Part shown: positions 1 to 6,740 of the stretch, in pieces
Numbering within the stretch: position 1 is the stretch's first letter
Layout: every line of letters begins with the position of its first letter
Source of the DNA: an uncultured Collinsella sp.
Lineage (GTDB): Bacteria > Actinomycetota > Coriobacteriia > Coriobacteriales > Coriobacteriaceae
Assembly (NCBI GenBank): GCA_900758885.1
Contig: CAAETD010000106.1
Location: 1-13,303, forward strand
Length of the DNA stretch: 13,303 nucleotides
Direction: 5' to 3'
Notes under the pieces: generated by a model
What the model saw: the letters and a program-made list of their open reading frames with translations, nothing else
What the model was told of the DNA's origin: nothing
Databases searched by the model: none
Translations under genes and position numbers: made by a program

Positions 1-41
1 AGGCCCAGGGTCTCCCATAGGTAATCAAGCTCTTCGTCCAT
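1..41 (-). CDS. Possible 5' end of a leftward gene, cut by the window edge
   Basis: On the minus strand an ATG at 41-39 opens a frame running off the left edge that reads MDEELDYLWETLG. Upstream is GAGGCG, a weak ribosome-binding-site-like sequence about 3 bases before the ATG. The acidic start looks like a real protein N-terminus, but 13 codons are too few to name a family or prove coding. It would be transcribed away from the tRNA genes. I see no convincing promoter for it between 42 and 244. That stretch otherwise shows only a loose 6-bp inverted repeat (105-110 with 131-136) and TTTGACT/AGTCAAA arms at 211-217 and 230-236. Confidence 0.3.
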   Translation of the reverse strand, partial: MDEELDYLWETLG

Positions 42-244
42 GGCGCCTCGATATCTACGTGATCATTGATACTTCGATTGTGTTGCCTGGTGCTATCGTT
101 TTCACGGTAGAATCTGCCAACGGTTGACGGCTACCGCTCGCGGCGTTTTGCCCTTCGTGTACAGCGGTCGGCTTCACAGGTCCTTCACGGGTTGGACTAA
201 ATTAGGCCAATTTGACTGAATTTCAAAAAAGTCAAAATTGGGGC

Positions 245-273
245 TTGCGTCATGGCGGGACTTCCCGTATATT
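245..273 (+). promoter_or_regulatory. Promoter of the tRNA-Gln/tRNA-Glu unit
   Basis: TTGCGT at 245-250 and TATATT at 268-273 are separated by exactly 17 bases, a good sigma-70-type arrangement. Transcription would start near 280, about 38 bases before the mature 5' end of tRNA-Gln. The spacer contains the small palindrome CGGGACTTCCCG. An alternative -35 (TTGACT at 212-217) lacks a good -10 at the right distance. Confidence 0.6.
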
Positions 274-317
274 TCTTTCTTGCGCAAAGGCACAGCCGAG
301 CGCAGCGATGCAGTCAT

Positions 318-391
318 TGGGATGTCGTCTAATGGCAGGACAGCGGATTCTGGTTCCGTCAATGGGGGTTCGACTCCCTCCATCCCAGCCA
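318..391 (+). tRNA. tRNA-Gln (anticodon CTG)
   Basis: A full cloverleaf can be drawn. The acceptor arms are TGGGATG (318-324) and CATCCCA (381-387). The anticodon stem is GCGGA/TCCGT around the loop TTCTGGT, which gives anticodon CUG reading CAG (Gln). The T arm contains GGTTCGACTCC. The discriminator base is G and CCA is encoded at 389-391. The U at position 1, giving a U-A first pair, is typical of bacterial tRNA-Gln. The gene is 17 bases upstream of tRNA-Glu and is probably co-transcribed with it. Confidence 0.95.
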
Positions 392-408
392 TTGCATTTG
401 CTACATAT

Positions 409-485
409 GGCCCGTTCGTCTAGCGGTTTAGGACGCCGCCCTCTCAAGGCGGAGATCACCAGTTCGAATCTGGTACGGGCTACCA
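409..485 (+). tRNA. tRNA-Glu (anticodon CTC)
   Basis: The cloverleaf has acceptor arms GGCCCGT (409-415) and ACGGGCT (475-481), with a G-U pair at position 1-72. The anticodon stem CCGCC/GGCGG encloses CTCTCAA, giving anticodon CUC reading GAG (Glu). The T loop is GTTCGAATC and CCA is encoded at 483-485. A strong terminator follows directly, so this is the last gene of the tRNA unit. Confidence 0.95.
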
Positions 486-495
486 TGCATTTGAT

Positions 496-528
496 ACCCG
501 GACTTCCCATGGAAGGCCGGGTTTTTTA
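496..528 (+). terminator. Rho-independent terminator of the tRNA unit
   Basis: A GC-rich hairpin pairs CCCGG (497-501) and the following TTCC with GGAA and CCGGG (517-521) across a short CAT loop. It is followed at once by a run of six T. It lies 11 bases after the encoded CCA of tRNA-Glu. Confidence 0.9.
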
Positions 529-596
529 TTTTCAAACAAACGTCTGCAATTCCCGTTTGAACTAGAGCTTTGCGTTCTGCCATTGGCCCTTACGGG

Positions 597-602
597 TACA
601 AT
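597..602 (+). promoter_or_regulatory. Probable -10 box of the membrane-protein gene
   Basis: TACAAT at 597-602 matches the -10 consensus in five of six positions and lies 33 bases before the chosen ATG. No good -35 is seen at 16-18 bases; TTGCGT at 570-575 is 21 bases away, which is too far. It is the best candidate between the tRNA terminator and the gene. Confidence 0.35.
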
Positions 603-635
603 ATCCAAGATATTTTGACTGTTAGAAGGAGTCTC

Positions 636-1943
636 ATGACGGAGTCCTCTCAGCATACGTCAAAGCCCCAGGTTGAGGTTGAGGCCTCGGGCGGAGATGA
701 CAATAAGAGCGCACGCCGCGGCGCCATCTTTATCGGCGTCGTGCTGGTGGGTTATATCGTCTATCTGGTGGTAACCGGGCAGATGGGGCAGTTCTGGGCC
801 GCAATGTCGAGCGTCCAGGCGCCATGGCTCGTTGTCGCGTGTCTTTGCATGTTCATGTATCTGTTCTTTGGCATTGTGGCCTATGCGATCGCCGTCTGGC
901 TCGACCCATATTCACCCGTCGGCATCCGCGACCTGATTTCGGTCGAGGCGAGCGGCATCTTCTTTGGCAACCTGACGCCCATGATGATGGGCTCGACTCC
1001 CGCCCAGATCTACCGCCTGACCAAGGCGGGCCAAAATGTCGGCGAGGCTGGCGCCACGCAGTTCACGCGCTTTATCGTGTATCAGTTTGGCCTCGTTGCC
1101 TGGGGCGCTATCCTACTGCTTGCTCGCATGCCGTTTTTTGCCGAGCGCTATGGCGACATGACGCTGCTGTGTGTCTTTAGCTTTGGTGGGCACTGCTGCA
1201 TCTTGCTGGGCATCTTCGCCGTCGCGCTCATGCCTAAGACCGTCACGCGCGTCGCCCATTGCATCATCAATTGGCTTGAGCGCATTGGTGTCTCGGCCAC
1301 TAAGATCGAGGGGTGGCGCACGTTTGTCGATGGCGAGATCTACTCCTTCTCCGAGAAGTTCAAGCTTTCGGCCGGACATTTTTCTTCCATGCTGCTCACC
1401 GTGTTTATCACCATGCTGCAGCTCGCGTTTTTCTATCTGGTTCCTTATTTCCTGATGCTTGCCTTTGGCCATCACGAGGTCGACTTTTTCTCGGTCATGG
1501 CCGCGAGCGCCTTTGTCCAGCTGCTGAGCTCTGCGGTTCCCTTGCCCGGTGGAACTGGTGGTGCTGAGGGCGGCTTTGCATTGTTCTTGGGTCATTTCTT
1601 TGGGTCGGCTTCGACCGCCGGCTATCTGCTGTGGCGCCTCATTACGTTTATTGCGCCGACCATTTTGGCTGCGCCCCTGCTGGGACTTAAGAGCGCCCAC
1701 AACGAGAGCATCCATGCGCGCTGGGATCGTGTGATGCGCAAGCTCGGCCGCACGCCTCAGACGCCCTCTGCGCCCACTAAGCCGCACCCCGCGAATGCTG
1801 TTACTGTTGATCCCAAGAAGCACGCTCAGAAGGCTTCTGGGACCGCTAAGTCGGCTCATAAAGCCTATGTGCGCCAGACGGGCGACGGTATTCGCGTATC
1901 TCCGTCGGCGCTCAATAAGAAGAAGCATCCAAAGTCTCAGTAG
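636..1943 (+). CDS. Lysylphosphatidylglycerol synthase transmembrane (flippase-like) family protein
   Basis: This is a 435-residue integral membrane protein. It has about eight hydrophobic segments, near residues 30-48, 63-89, 103-120, 146-166, 175-199, 250-278, 284-302 and 328-352. The family-typical motifs are NLTPMMMGSTPAQ (112-124) and PLPGGTGGAEGG (302-313). These place it in the family of the MprF N-terminal flippase domain (Pfam LPG_synthase_TM, formerly UPF0104). The soluble MprF lysyltransferase domain is absent, so aminoacyl-lipid synthesis is not supported; a role in lipid or cell-envelope transport is an inference. The tail from about residue 355 is hydrophilic and strongly basic (many K, R, P, S) and is probably cytoplasmic. 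The start at 636 is chosen for AGGAG five bases upstream; an in-frame TTG at 570 has no such site and lies upstream of the probable -10. Confidence 0.85.
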   Translation: MTESSQHTSKPQVEVEASGGDDNKSARRGAIFIGVVLVGYIVYLVVTGQMGQFWAAMSSVQAPWLVVACLCMFMYLFFGIVAYAIAVWLDPYSPVGIRDLISVEASGIFFGNLTPMMMGSTPAQIYRLTKAGQNVGEAGATQFTRFIVYQFGLVAWGAILLLARMPFFAERYGDMTLLCVFSFGGHCCILLGIFAVALMPKTVTRVAHCIINWLERIGVSATKIEGWRTFVDGEIYSFSEKFKLSAGHFSSMLLTVFITMLQLAFFYLVPYFLMLAFGHHEVDFFSVMAASAFVQLLSSAVPLPGGTGGAEGGFALFLGHFFGSASTAGYLLWRLITFIAPTILAAPLLGLKSAHNESIHARWDRVMRKLGRTPQTPSAPTKPHPANAVTVDPKKHAQKASGTAKSAHKAYVRQTGDGIRVSPSALNKKKHPKSQ

Positions 1944-1992
1944 GGCAGTCGTGCATTCTTCATGATGCGGGGCATATTTGTGCTGTATGGGG

Positions 1993-2016
1993 GATAATCC
2001 TCTTACGTAGATTATC
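1993..2016 (+). promoter_or_regulatory. Candidate operator in front of the TetR gene
   Basis: GATAATC (1993-1999) and GATTATC (2010-2016) form a perfect 7-bp inverted repeat with a 10-bp spacer, 44 bases before the regulator's ATG. GATAAT is also the best -10-like hexamer here, although no clear -35 is visible. Position and symmetry suit autorepression by a TetR dimer. This is inference from layout only. Confidence 0.4.
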
Positions 2017-2059
2017 TCTCATCTGTTGATGAATGCTCGCATATCGAAGGGACATGCCC

Positions 2060-2671
2060 ATGGCAACCAGCAAACCGCGTCTTGACCGCCGCATCGTTCG
2101 CAGCCGCAATGCCATCCTTTCCGCTTTCGAGCGCTTGCTCATGGAAAAGCCGCTGGCAGACATTACGGTGAGTGCCATCGCGCGCGAGGCCAATGTCGAC
2201 CGCAAGACCTTTTACGTTCACTTTGGCACTGTTGACGGCCTGCTCGATGCCATTGCCGTCGATGTGGTGGAGATGATTGTCGACTCGGTCGAGAAAACGC
2301 TTGCTTCCATGGACGGCGACACCAACGAGCGCGCCCTGGGCGCGGCGGCGACCTTCTTTAAAACCGTTAACGAGGCACTGTGCAACAACTTGGTGCTCAA
2401 TCGTCAGCTGATCGAGAACATTCCGCTCGATGATTTTATGGCTCGTCTTCGTGCGCCGCTCGAGCACGAGATTGCCGAACGCGATCTGCTGCCCCAAGGT
2501 CTCAAGGACGAGATGTTCGACTACTATCTGACGTTTTTGCTGTCGGGTATTATCGGTATCTATCGCACGTGGGCGCTGTCTGACGGTTCGGTTCCCATCG
2601 AGCGCGTCTCTGAGGTCGCCAACGATCTGACTCTCAACGGCCTGTCGAGCCTGGAATCTCGCTTCGAATAG
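2060..2671 (+). CDS. TetR/AcrR-family transcriptional regulator
   Basis: This 203-residue protein has the usual TetR length. The N-terminal DNA-binding domain spans about residues 10-58, with the family-typical run ITVSAIAREANVDRKTFYVHF (helix-turn-helix, then the Y-HF motif) and a following GLLDAI. The remainder is a divergent, mostly helical ligand-binding and dimerisation domain, so the ligand cannot be predicted. Start choice: GAAGG at 2046-2050 sits nine bases before the ATG at 2060 but only three before the one at 2054, so 2060 is preferred. The gene follows the membrane-protein gene by 116 bases and faces the radical SAM gene. Either neighbour, or the gene itself, could be the target. 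An inverted repeat at 1993-2016 may be its operator. Confidence 0.88.
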   Translation: MATSKPRLDRRIVRSRNAILSAFERLLMEKPLADITVSAIAREANVDRKTFYVHFGTVDGLLDAIAVDVVEMIVDSVEKTLASMDGDTNERALGAAATFFKTVNEALCNNLVLNRQLIENIPLDDFMARLRAPLEHEIAERDLLPQGLKDEMFDYYLTFLLSGIIGIYRTWALSDGSVPIERVSEVANDLTLNGLSSLESRFE

Positions 2672-2695
2672 CATCGATAATTCAACAACTTATAG

Positions 2696-2764
2696 AAGTT
2701 GCGGTGGAATAGGGATTGTTTTGGCTATTGGAAGGCCGATCTAGTCCCTATTTCACCGCAACTT
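2696..2764. repeat. Intergenic inverted-repeat element with 20-bp arms
   Basis: AAGTTGCGGTGGAATAGGGA (2696-2715) and TCCCTATTTCACCGCAACTT (2745-2764) are inverted copies with one mismatch, a G-U pair in RNA, enclosing 29 bases. The left arm also forms a small overlapping palindrome, CAACTT-ATAG-AAGTTG (2686-2701). Seventeen bases of the arm (AAGTTGCGGTGAAATAG) recur exactly at 4427-4443. This suggests a dispersed short repeat rather than an ordinary terminator. No transposase is present. Confidence 0.7.
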
Positions 2765-2787
2765 AGGAAAACTGTTTTGATGGTAAG

Positions 2788-2826
2788 GCGGAGCAGCCTC
2801 GAAGATGAGCTTCGAGGCTGCTCCGC
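2788..2826. terminator. Probable bidirectional terminator between convergent genes
   Basis: GCGGAGCAGCCTCGAAG (2788-2804) pairs perfectly over 17 bp with CTTCGAGGCTGCTCCGC (2810-2826), leaving a five-base loop. It lies between the stop codons of the rightward TetR gene and the leftward radical SAM gene. Neither side has a long T run (TTCATTTC rightward; CTTACCATCAAAAC leftward), so it is a very stable hairpin with a weak tail. Confidence 0.65.
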
Positions 2827-2859
2827 TTCATTTCTGAGCGTTTGTCGTGTGAAGCGGCA

Positions 2860-4293
2860 TTAATCGCCGTTTTTGAGTGTGCGGCCCTGTTTTTCGAACT
2901 TGTGCATGTCGCTATCGGCCATACCCTGCGACTTGTCCTCGTGACGCTTGGCGTATAGCGGATCGTCGGAGTCGTTCCAGATGCGGTCGGCGACGGGTGA
3001 CCATGCCTCGGCGGCAGCCTGGGTCTTTTCGCGCAGCTGCTCGGGTGACTCCTTCTCGATGAGATCGGTGCTCATTGCGCCACTCTCGGCGACCAGTTTG
3101 GGCAGCACGTCGGGATTCTCGAGCATGGGGCATGGTTTGAGGTAGTTGTCGTTGAACGGCATGTTTTCGTAGTACTTCATAAAGAGGGGAGAGCGCAGCG
3201 CGTCGAGTAAGCTCACATCGTGGATGTTGGCGTTTGAGTAGTGGATGAACACGCACGGCTCCACGTCTCCGGCGGCGTTGATGTGCAGGTAGCGGCGGCC
3301 GCCGGCGATACATCCGCCTACAAACTCGCCGTCGTTTTGGAAGTCGAGCGTAAACAGCGGCTTCTTCTCACGCATTTCGCGGATAAAGTGATACATGTGC
3401 TCGCGCTGCTCGGGCGTGGGCATGAGCTCGGGGGTTGCATTGCGGCCAACCGGCATAAAGTGGAAGTACCAGCAGAAGAGTGCTCCCTCGCCGATCATCC
3501 AGTCCATGTTCTCCTCGGTAGCAACCGTATCGGCATTGGCGCTGGTCCAACAGGTGGAGATACCAAACGGCAAGTCGCGCTCGCGCAGGAGTTTCATGGC
3601 GTGCTCGATCTTTGCGTAGGTACCCTCGCCGCGACGGGCGTCGGTGGTGTGCTCATTGCCCTCGGCGCTGATGGCGGGGACAAAATTACCTACGCGAATC
3701 ATATCGTCGCAGAAGGCCTCGTCGATCAGCGTGGAGTTGGTAAAGCACAGGAATGCGCAGTCCTGGTGCTTCTCGCAAATCCGGATGAGGTCCCGCTTGC
3801 GCACCAATGGCTCGCCACCAGTGTAGATGTAGATGTGGGTACCCAGAGCTTTGCCCTGCGTAACGATAGAGTCGATGTCTTCGAACGAGAGATTCTGCTT
3901 GTAGCCGTACTCTGCGGCCCAGCAGCCCGTGCAATGCAGGTTGCAGGCGCTCGTGGGATCGAGCAGGATGGCCCACGGAACGTTGCACTGGTACTTTTCG
4001 CGGTTCTTTTCCTGCTCTGGCCAAGCAAGCAGGTTGGCGTCGACAATGAGGGTCTTAAGCAGTTTGGTTCGCATCTGGGGATTGAGGCTGAATACACGCA
4101 TGATTAGGTCATACCAATTGCCGCGGCTCTTGATGACATTGGTGAATGCCTCTCGCTGTACAGGAAATACGCGATTGGGGACCAGCTTGTTCACGAGGTC
4201 CATGATTTTGTCGATGTTTTCTTGCGGGTTGTCGTCGAGATAATCGATGAGCTTGTTGAGCGCTGCACGCTCTGCTGACTGTGTAAGCGACAT
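2860..4293 (-). CDS. Radical SAM protein with SPASM-like C-terminal region
   Basis: This 477-residue protein should cleave S-adenosylmethionine at a [4Fe-4S] cluster to make a radical; its substrate is unknown. CNLHCTGCW carries the CX3CX2C cluster ligands at C117, C121 and C124, and GGEP at 159-162 is the SAM-binding motif. The region before it (about 1-105) is a helical N-terminal extension (YLDDNPQENIDKIMDL). Late cysteines at about 328, 347 and 388, with GGCIAGGRRYLHINAAGDVEPC, resemble a SPASM/twitch auxiliary-cluster domain. The C-terminus is acidic and hydrophilic. Start choice: AAGGA lies seven bases before the ATG at 4293 but only one base before the ATG at 4299. It is monocistronic, with its own probable promoter at 4352-4381. 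No precursor peptide gene or partner enzyme is adjacent, so a peptide-modifying role would be a guess. Confidence 0.85.
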   Translation of the reverse strand: MSLTQSAERAALNKLIDYLDDNPQENIDKIMDLVNKLVPNRVFPVQREAFTNVIKSRGNWYDLIMRVFSLNPQMRTKLLKTLIVDANLLAWPEQEKNREKYQCNVPWAILLDPTSACNLHCTGCWAAEYGYKQNLSFEDIDSIVTQGKALGTHIYIYTGGEPLVRKRDLIRICEKHQDCAFLCFTNSTLIDEAFCDDMIRVGNFVPAISAEGNEHTTDARRGEGTYAKIEHAMKLLRERDLPFGISTCWTSANADTVATEENMDWMIGEGALFCWYFHFMPVGRNATPELMPTPEQREHMYHFIREMREKKPLFTLDFQNDGEFVGGCIAGGRRYLHINAAGDVEPCVFIHYSNANIHDVSLLDALRSPLFMKYYENMPFNDNYLKPCPMLENPDVLPKLVAESGAMSTDLIEKESPEQLREKTQAAAEAWSPVADRIWNDSDDPLYAKRHEDKSQGMADSDMHKFEKQGRTLKNGD

Positions 4294-4351
4294 GGGCATA
4301 TCCTTTCACGTGTGTATTGTGTGTGATAATACCCACTTGTGGATTAAACGA

Positions 4352-4381
4352 AGTATAAAGATTTGCAATGTGTCTATTCAA
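4352..4381 (-). promoter_or_regulatory. Probable promoter of the radical SAM gene
   Basis: On the minus strand TTGAAT (4381-4376) and TATACT (4357-4352) are 18 bases apart; the -10 matches consensus in five of six positions. The leader would be about 50 bases. It contains the palindrome CCACTTGTGG (4333-4342), a possible operator. The rest of the gap between this gene and the ATPase gene (4382-4480) holds a 5-bp hairpin (AGCGT/ACGCT) and the solo repeat at 4427. Confidence 0.5.
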
Positions 4382-4426
4382 CGAATCAATTTGATTTGGG
4401 GTGAAGCGTTATAGCGGACGCTCTCT

Positions 4427-4443
4427 AAGTTGCGGTGAAATAG
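4427..4443. repeat. Solo copy of the 17-base repeat arm
   Basis: AAGTTGCGGTGAAATAG is identical to the reverse complement of part of the right arm at 2748-2764 and differs at one base from the left arm at 2696-2712. No inverted partner is visible nearby, so this is a half-element. It lies in the spacer between the end of the ABC transporter operon and the radical SAM promoter. Confidence 0.6.
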
Positions 4444-4480
4444 TGTCAGATGGGGATGCGGACGATTTCTTGGATCGCGC

Positions 4481-5695
4481 CTAGGCGTATCCATTGGAAT
4501 CCTCCGATGCGCCTTCGCACGCTTGCATGACCTCGATACCATGCGATCGTGCAAACTCGACGAGATCTGCGTTGCGGGCGTTTATGGTGCCGAAGGCGGC
4601 GGGGCACACGATAAGGCTCGCGCAGTGGACGAGGAGCTCTTTGGCGCGGGCTATGGTTTTATCCCCGATCGGCTCGAAGGCGCGCTCGGCCACGCATTCC
4701 GTCGCCAGGTCGCGCGCGAGCTCGCAGTCAATGTCCCCTTCGTGCAGAACGCCCGCGTAGAACGCCTTGCCCTGCCGGATGAGCTGGCGAAACACAGCCG
4801 ACCCCGTACCTGCGCCGGCGATGACGAATGTGTGTGCATCGCCGTGTGGGCGCCCAATTTCCACGCTGCCGAAGCGCTCGTTGAAGGTGCCATGTTGAAG
4901 GCCGTAGAGCTCGCCAATCGTCTCGCGCGTGAATATGTCCTCGGGTGCGCCGGCGCGGAAGACCCGGCTGTCCTTCACGCAAATCACCTTGTCGGCGCTT
5001 TTCTGCGCGAGCTCGAGTTCGTGGATGGACATGATGACAGCAACATTCCGCGATTTCGCAAGGTGGCGAAGTATTCGCAGCAGGTCGATCTGGTAGCGGA
5101 TATCGAGATACGACGTGGGCTCATCGAGCACGAGCACACGCGGATCCTGCGCGATGGCGCGTGCGAGCATGACGCGCTGGCGTTGCCCGTCGCTTATCTG
5201 CATGAAGTCGCGCTCGGCGAGCCCTTCCACATGTGCGGTTTTCATGGCCTCGTCGACCCGATTATGGTCATCGGGCGTGAGTGTGCCCATTCGCCCGGTG
5301 TAGGGATGCCTTCCCGCCTCTACGATATCGCGGCAGGTGAGGAGCTCGGTCCGGGGGCGATCTGTCAGCATAACGGCAAGGTTCCTTGCGAACTCCGCCG
5401 TCTTCCATCGGGAAATCTCTCGCCCGTCGAGCTCGACCGCGCCGGCAAGCGGTGCCAGATGGCGTGTGATTGTTTTCAAGATGGTCGACTTGCCCGAGCC
5501 GTTCGGCCCGATGAGCGCCACGACGTCGCCCGCGCGAACCTCCAGATCGACGCCTTCGACTACGACCTTCTTGTCGTAGCCCGCCGACAGGTCGCTTATG
5601 CGGAAAAGCGGCGCTCCGTCAGCCTGCGTTTCGACCGGGGTTTCGAGGTTCGACTCCCCTCCGAGTGTTTTGGGCTGCGGCACGAATTTCCCCAT
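4481..5695 (-). CDS. Iron/cobalamin-type ABC importer ATPase with extra C-terminal domain
   Basis: This 404-residue ATPase powers the adjacent FecCD/BtuC-type permease. Walker A is GPNGSGKST (63-71), the signature is ISDGQRQRVMLARA (167-180), Walker B is VLVLDEPTSYLD (187-198), and the switch histidine is H225 in SIHELE. The signature has SDGQ where most ABC proteins have SGGQ, a common variant in FecE/BtuD relatives. The ATPase proper ends near residue 275. About 125 more residues follow, with an alternating strand/helix pattern (TFVIAGAGTGSAVFRQLIRQ, FYAGVLHEGDIDCELA, LIVCPAAFGTINARNADLVE) that looks like a small nucleotide- or ligand-binding fold of unknown role. The ATG directly follows the permease stop codon, so translation is probably coupled. 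It is the last gene of the riboswitch-controlled operon. Confidence 0.9.
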   Translation of the reverse strand: MGKFVPQPKTLGGESNLETPVETQADGAPLFRISDLSAGYDKKVVVEGVDLEVRAGDVVALIGPNGSGKSTILKTITRHLAPLAGAVELDGREISRWKTAEFARNLAVMLTDRPRTELLTCRDIVEAGRHPYTGRMGTLTPDDHNRVDEAMKTAHVEGLAERDFMQISDGQRQRVMLARAIAQDPRVLVLDEPTSYLDIRYQIDLLRILRHLAKSRNVAVIMSIHELELAQKSADKVICVKDSRVFRAGAPEDIFTRETIGELYGLQHGTFNERFGSVEIGRPHGDAHTFVIAGAGTGSAVFRQLIRQGKAFYAGVLHEGDIDCELARDLATECVAERAFEPIGDKTIARAKELLVHCASLIVCPAAFGTINARNADLVEFARSHGIEVMQACEGASEDSNGYA

Positions 5696-6736
5696 CTACC
5701 TCACCCGCTTCTTCAACATGAGTGCGATAACCACCGGCGCGCCGAAGATGGCGGTGACGGCGCTGATGGAAAGCTCGACGGGGGAGAACAGCGTGCGCGC
5801 GATCAAATCGCAGCCCGCGCAGAAGATGGCGCCTCCCAAGAAGCACGCAGGAATCACGCGGATGGGCTTCGACGACTTCAGCGCCGACTTAACGAGATGC
5901 GGAACCGCGATGCCTACGAACGACACCGGACCAGCGAACGCGGTCACGCAGGCGGAGAGCATGCTCGCTAGAAGGACGAGCACCACGCGGAAGCGTGCGA
6001 CGTTCACGCCGACGCTTTTTGCGTAGGCTTCTCCCAGCTGGAAGGCGGAAAGGGGCTTCGATATCGCGAATACGCATGCGCTCACGGTGATCACCACGAC
6101 CGCGATGACCGCGACGTCGTCCCAGCTCGAACCCGAGAAGCTACCCAAAGACCAGTTGTGCAGGTTCACGATGGACTGGTCGTCGGCGAAGGCGATGAGG
6201 AAGTTCGTCGCCGCCGAGCAGATGTATCCCACCATGACGCCCGCCACGATGAGCATGGCCATGGAACTTATGCGCCGTGCGATGAGGAGCACGAAGCCGA
6301 TGGTGATAAGCGAGCCCAGAAACGCTGCGACCACCATGGCCGGCGAGGACATGGCCTGGTTCGCGCCCAGAAGTACGATCATCGTAAGCGCGACGACGAA
6401 CTTTGCGCCCGAGGAGACGCCCAAGATGAACGGGTCGGCGATGGGGTTGTTGAAAAACGTCTGCAGCAGGAACCCGGAGAGCGAAAGTGCCCCGCCGAGA
6501 AGCACGGCTGATAGCACACGCGGCAGGCGAATCTCCCAGATGACTTGGCTTTCCATGGAATTGGTCGCGCCGCCCGAAAGGATGCCGGGGATGTGGTCTG
6601 CGGGCACGAGCACGCTTCCGATGCACAGGTTGGCCCCGACGAGCACGATGAGGGCAACAGCGAGCAGCGCCGTCACGACGCGACACCGCGCGGCGCGCCC
6701 CGATTCGTCGTATGTCATGGAAAGCCGGCTTCTCAT
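5696..6736 (-). CDS. FecCD/BtuC-family ABC permease
   Basis: This 346-residue polytopic membrane protein forms the channel of an importer for iron complexes, heme or corrinoids. Family-typical stretches include IRLPRVLSAVLLGGALSLSG, FNNPIADPFILGVSSGAKF, the loop GEAYAKSVGVNV, and GPVSFVGIAVPHLVK near the cytoplasmic coupling region. About nine or ten hydrophobic segments fit the fold. Start choice: the ATG at 6736 is two codons-worth of spacing past the binding-protein stop (4 bases between). An in-frame TTG at 6748 overlaps the upstream gene, and an ATG at 6718 lacks a ribosome-binding site. The permease is presumably a homodimer, because only one permease gene is present. The substrate cannot be read from the sequence; the B12 riboswitch and neighbouring cbi genes favour a cobalt- or corrinoid-related ligand. 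Confidence 0.9.
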   Translation of the reverse strand: MRSRLSMTYDESGRAARCRVVTALLAVALIVLVGANLCIGSVLVPADHIPGILSGGATNSMESQVIWEIRLPRVLSAVLLGGALSLSGFLLQTFFNNPIADPFILGVSSGAKFVVALTMIVLLGANQAMSSPAMVVAAFLGSLITIGFVLLIARRISSMAMLIVAGVMVGYICSAATNFLIAFADDQSIVNLHNWSLGSFSGSSWDDVAVIAVVVITVSACVFAISKPLSAFQLGEAYAKSVGVNVARFRVVLVLLASMLSACVTAFAGPVSFVGIAVPHLVKSALKSSKPIRVIPACFLGGAIFCAGCDLIARTLFSPVELSISAVTAIFGAPVVIALMLKKRVR

Positions 6737-6740
6737 GACG

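Noticed and set aside
212..565. Small open frames over the tRNA genes on both strands
   Set aside because: They are translations of the tRNA genes and terminator, not proteins.
1113..1928. 271-codon leftward open frame opposite the membrane-protein gene
   Set aside because: Arg- and Gly-rich shadow frame without motifs; the plus-strand protein has conserved membrane-family motifs.
2696..2764. CRISPR repeat or phage attachment site interpretation of the repeat arms
   Set aside because: There are only two inverted arms and one solo copy, with no regular spacers and no integrase or cas gene. No duplicated tRNA 3' end was seen downstream of tRNA-Glu either.
3241..4107. 288-codon rightward open frame opposite the radical SAM gene
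   Set aside because: The opposite strand carries the intact radical SAM motifs; this frame has no ribosome-binding site or family features.
4477..4486. Terminator at the end of the ABC operon (palindrome CGCCTAGGCG with outer GGAT/ATCC)
   Set aside because: The loop would be only two bases and no T run follows on the transcribed strand; support is too weak to list it.
4523..5971. Long 482-codon rightward open frame opposite the ATPase and permease genes
   Set aside because: It spans the junction of two clearly homologous minus-strand genes, has no recognisable motifs and is the usual antisense open frame of GC-rich coding DNA.
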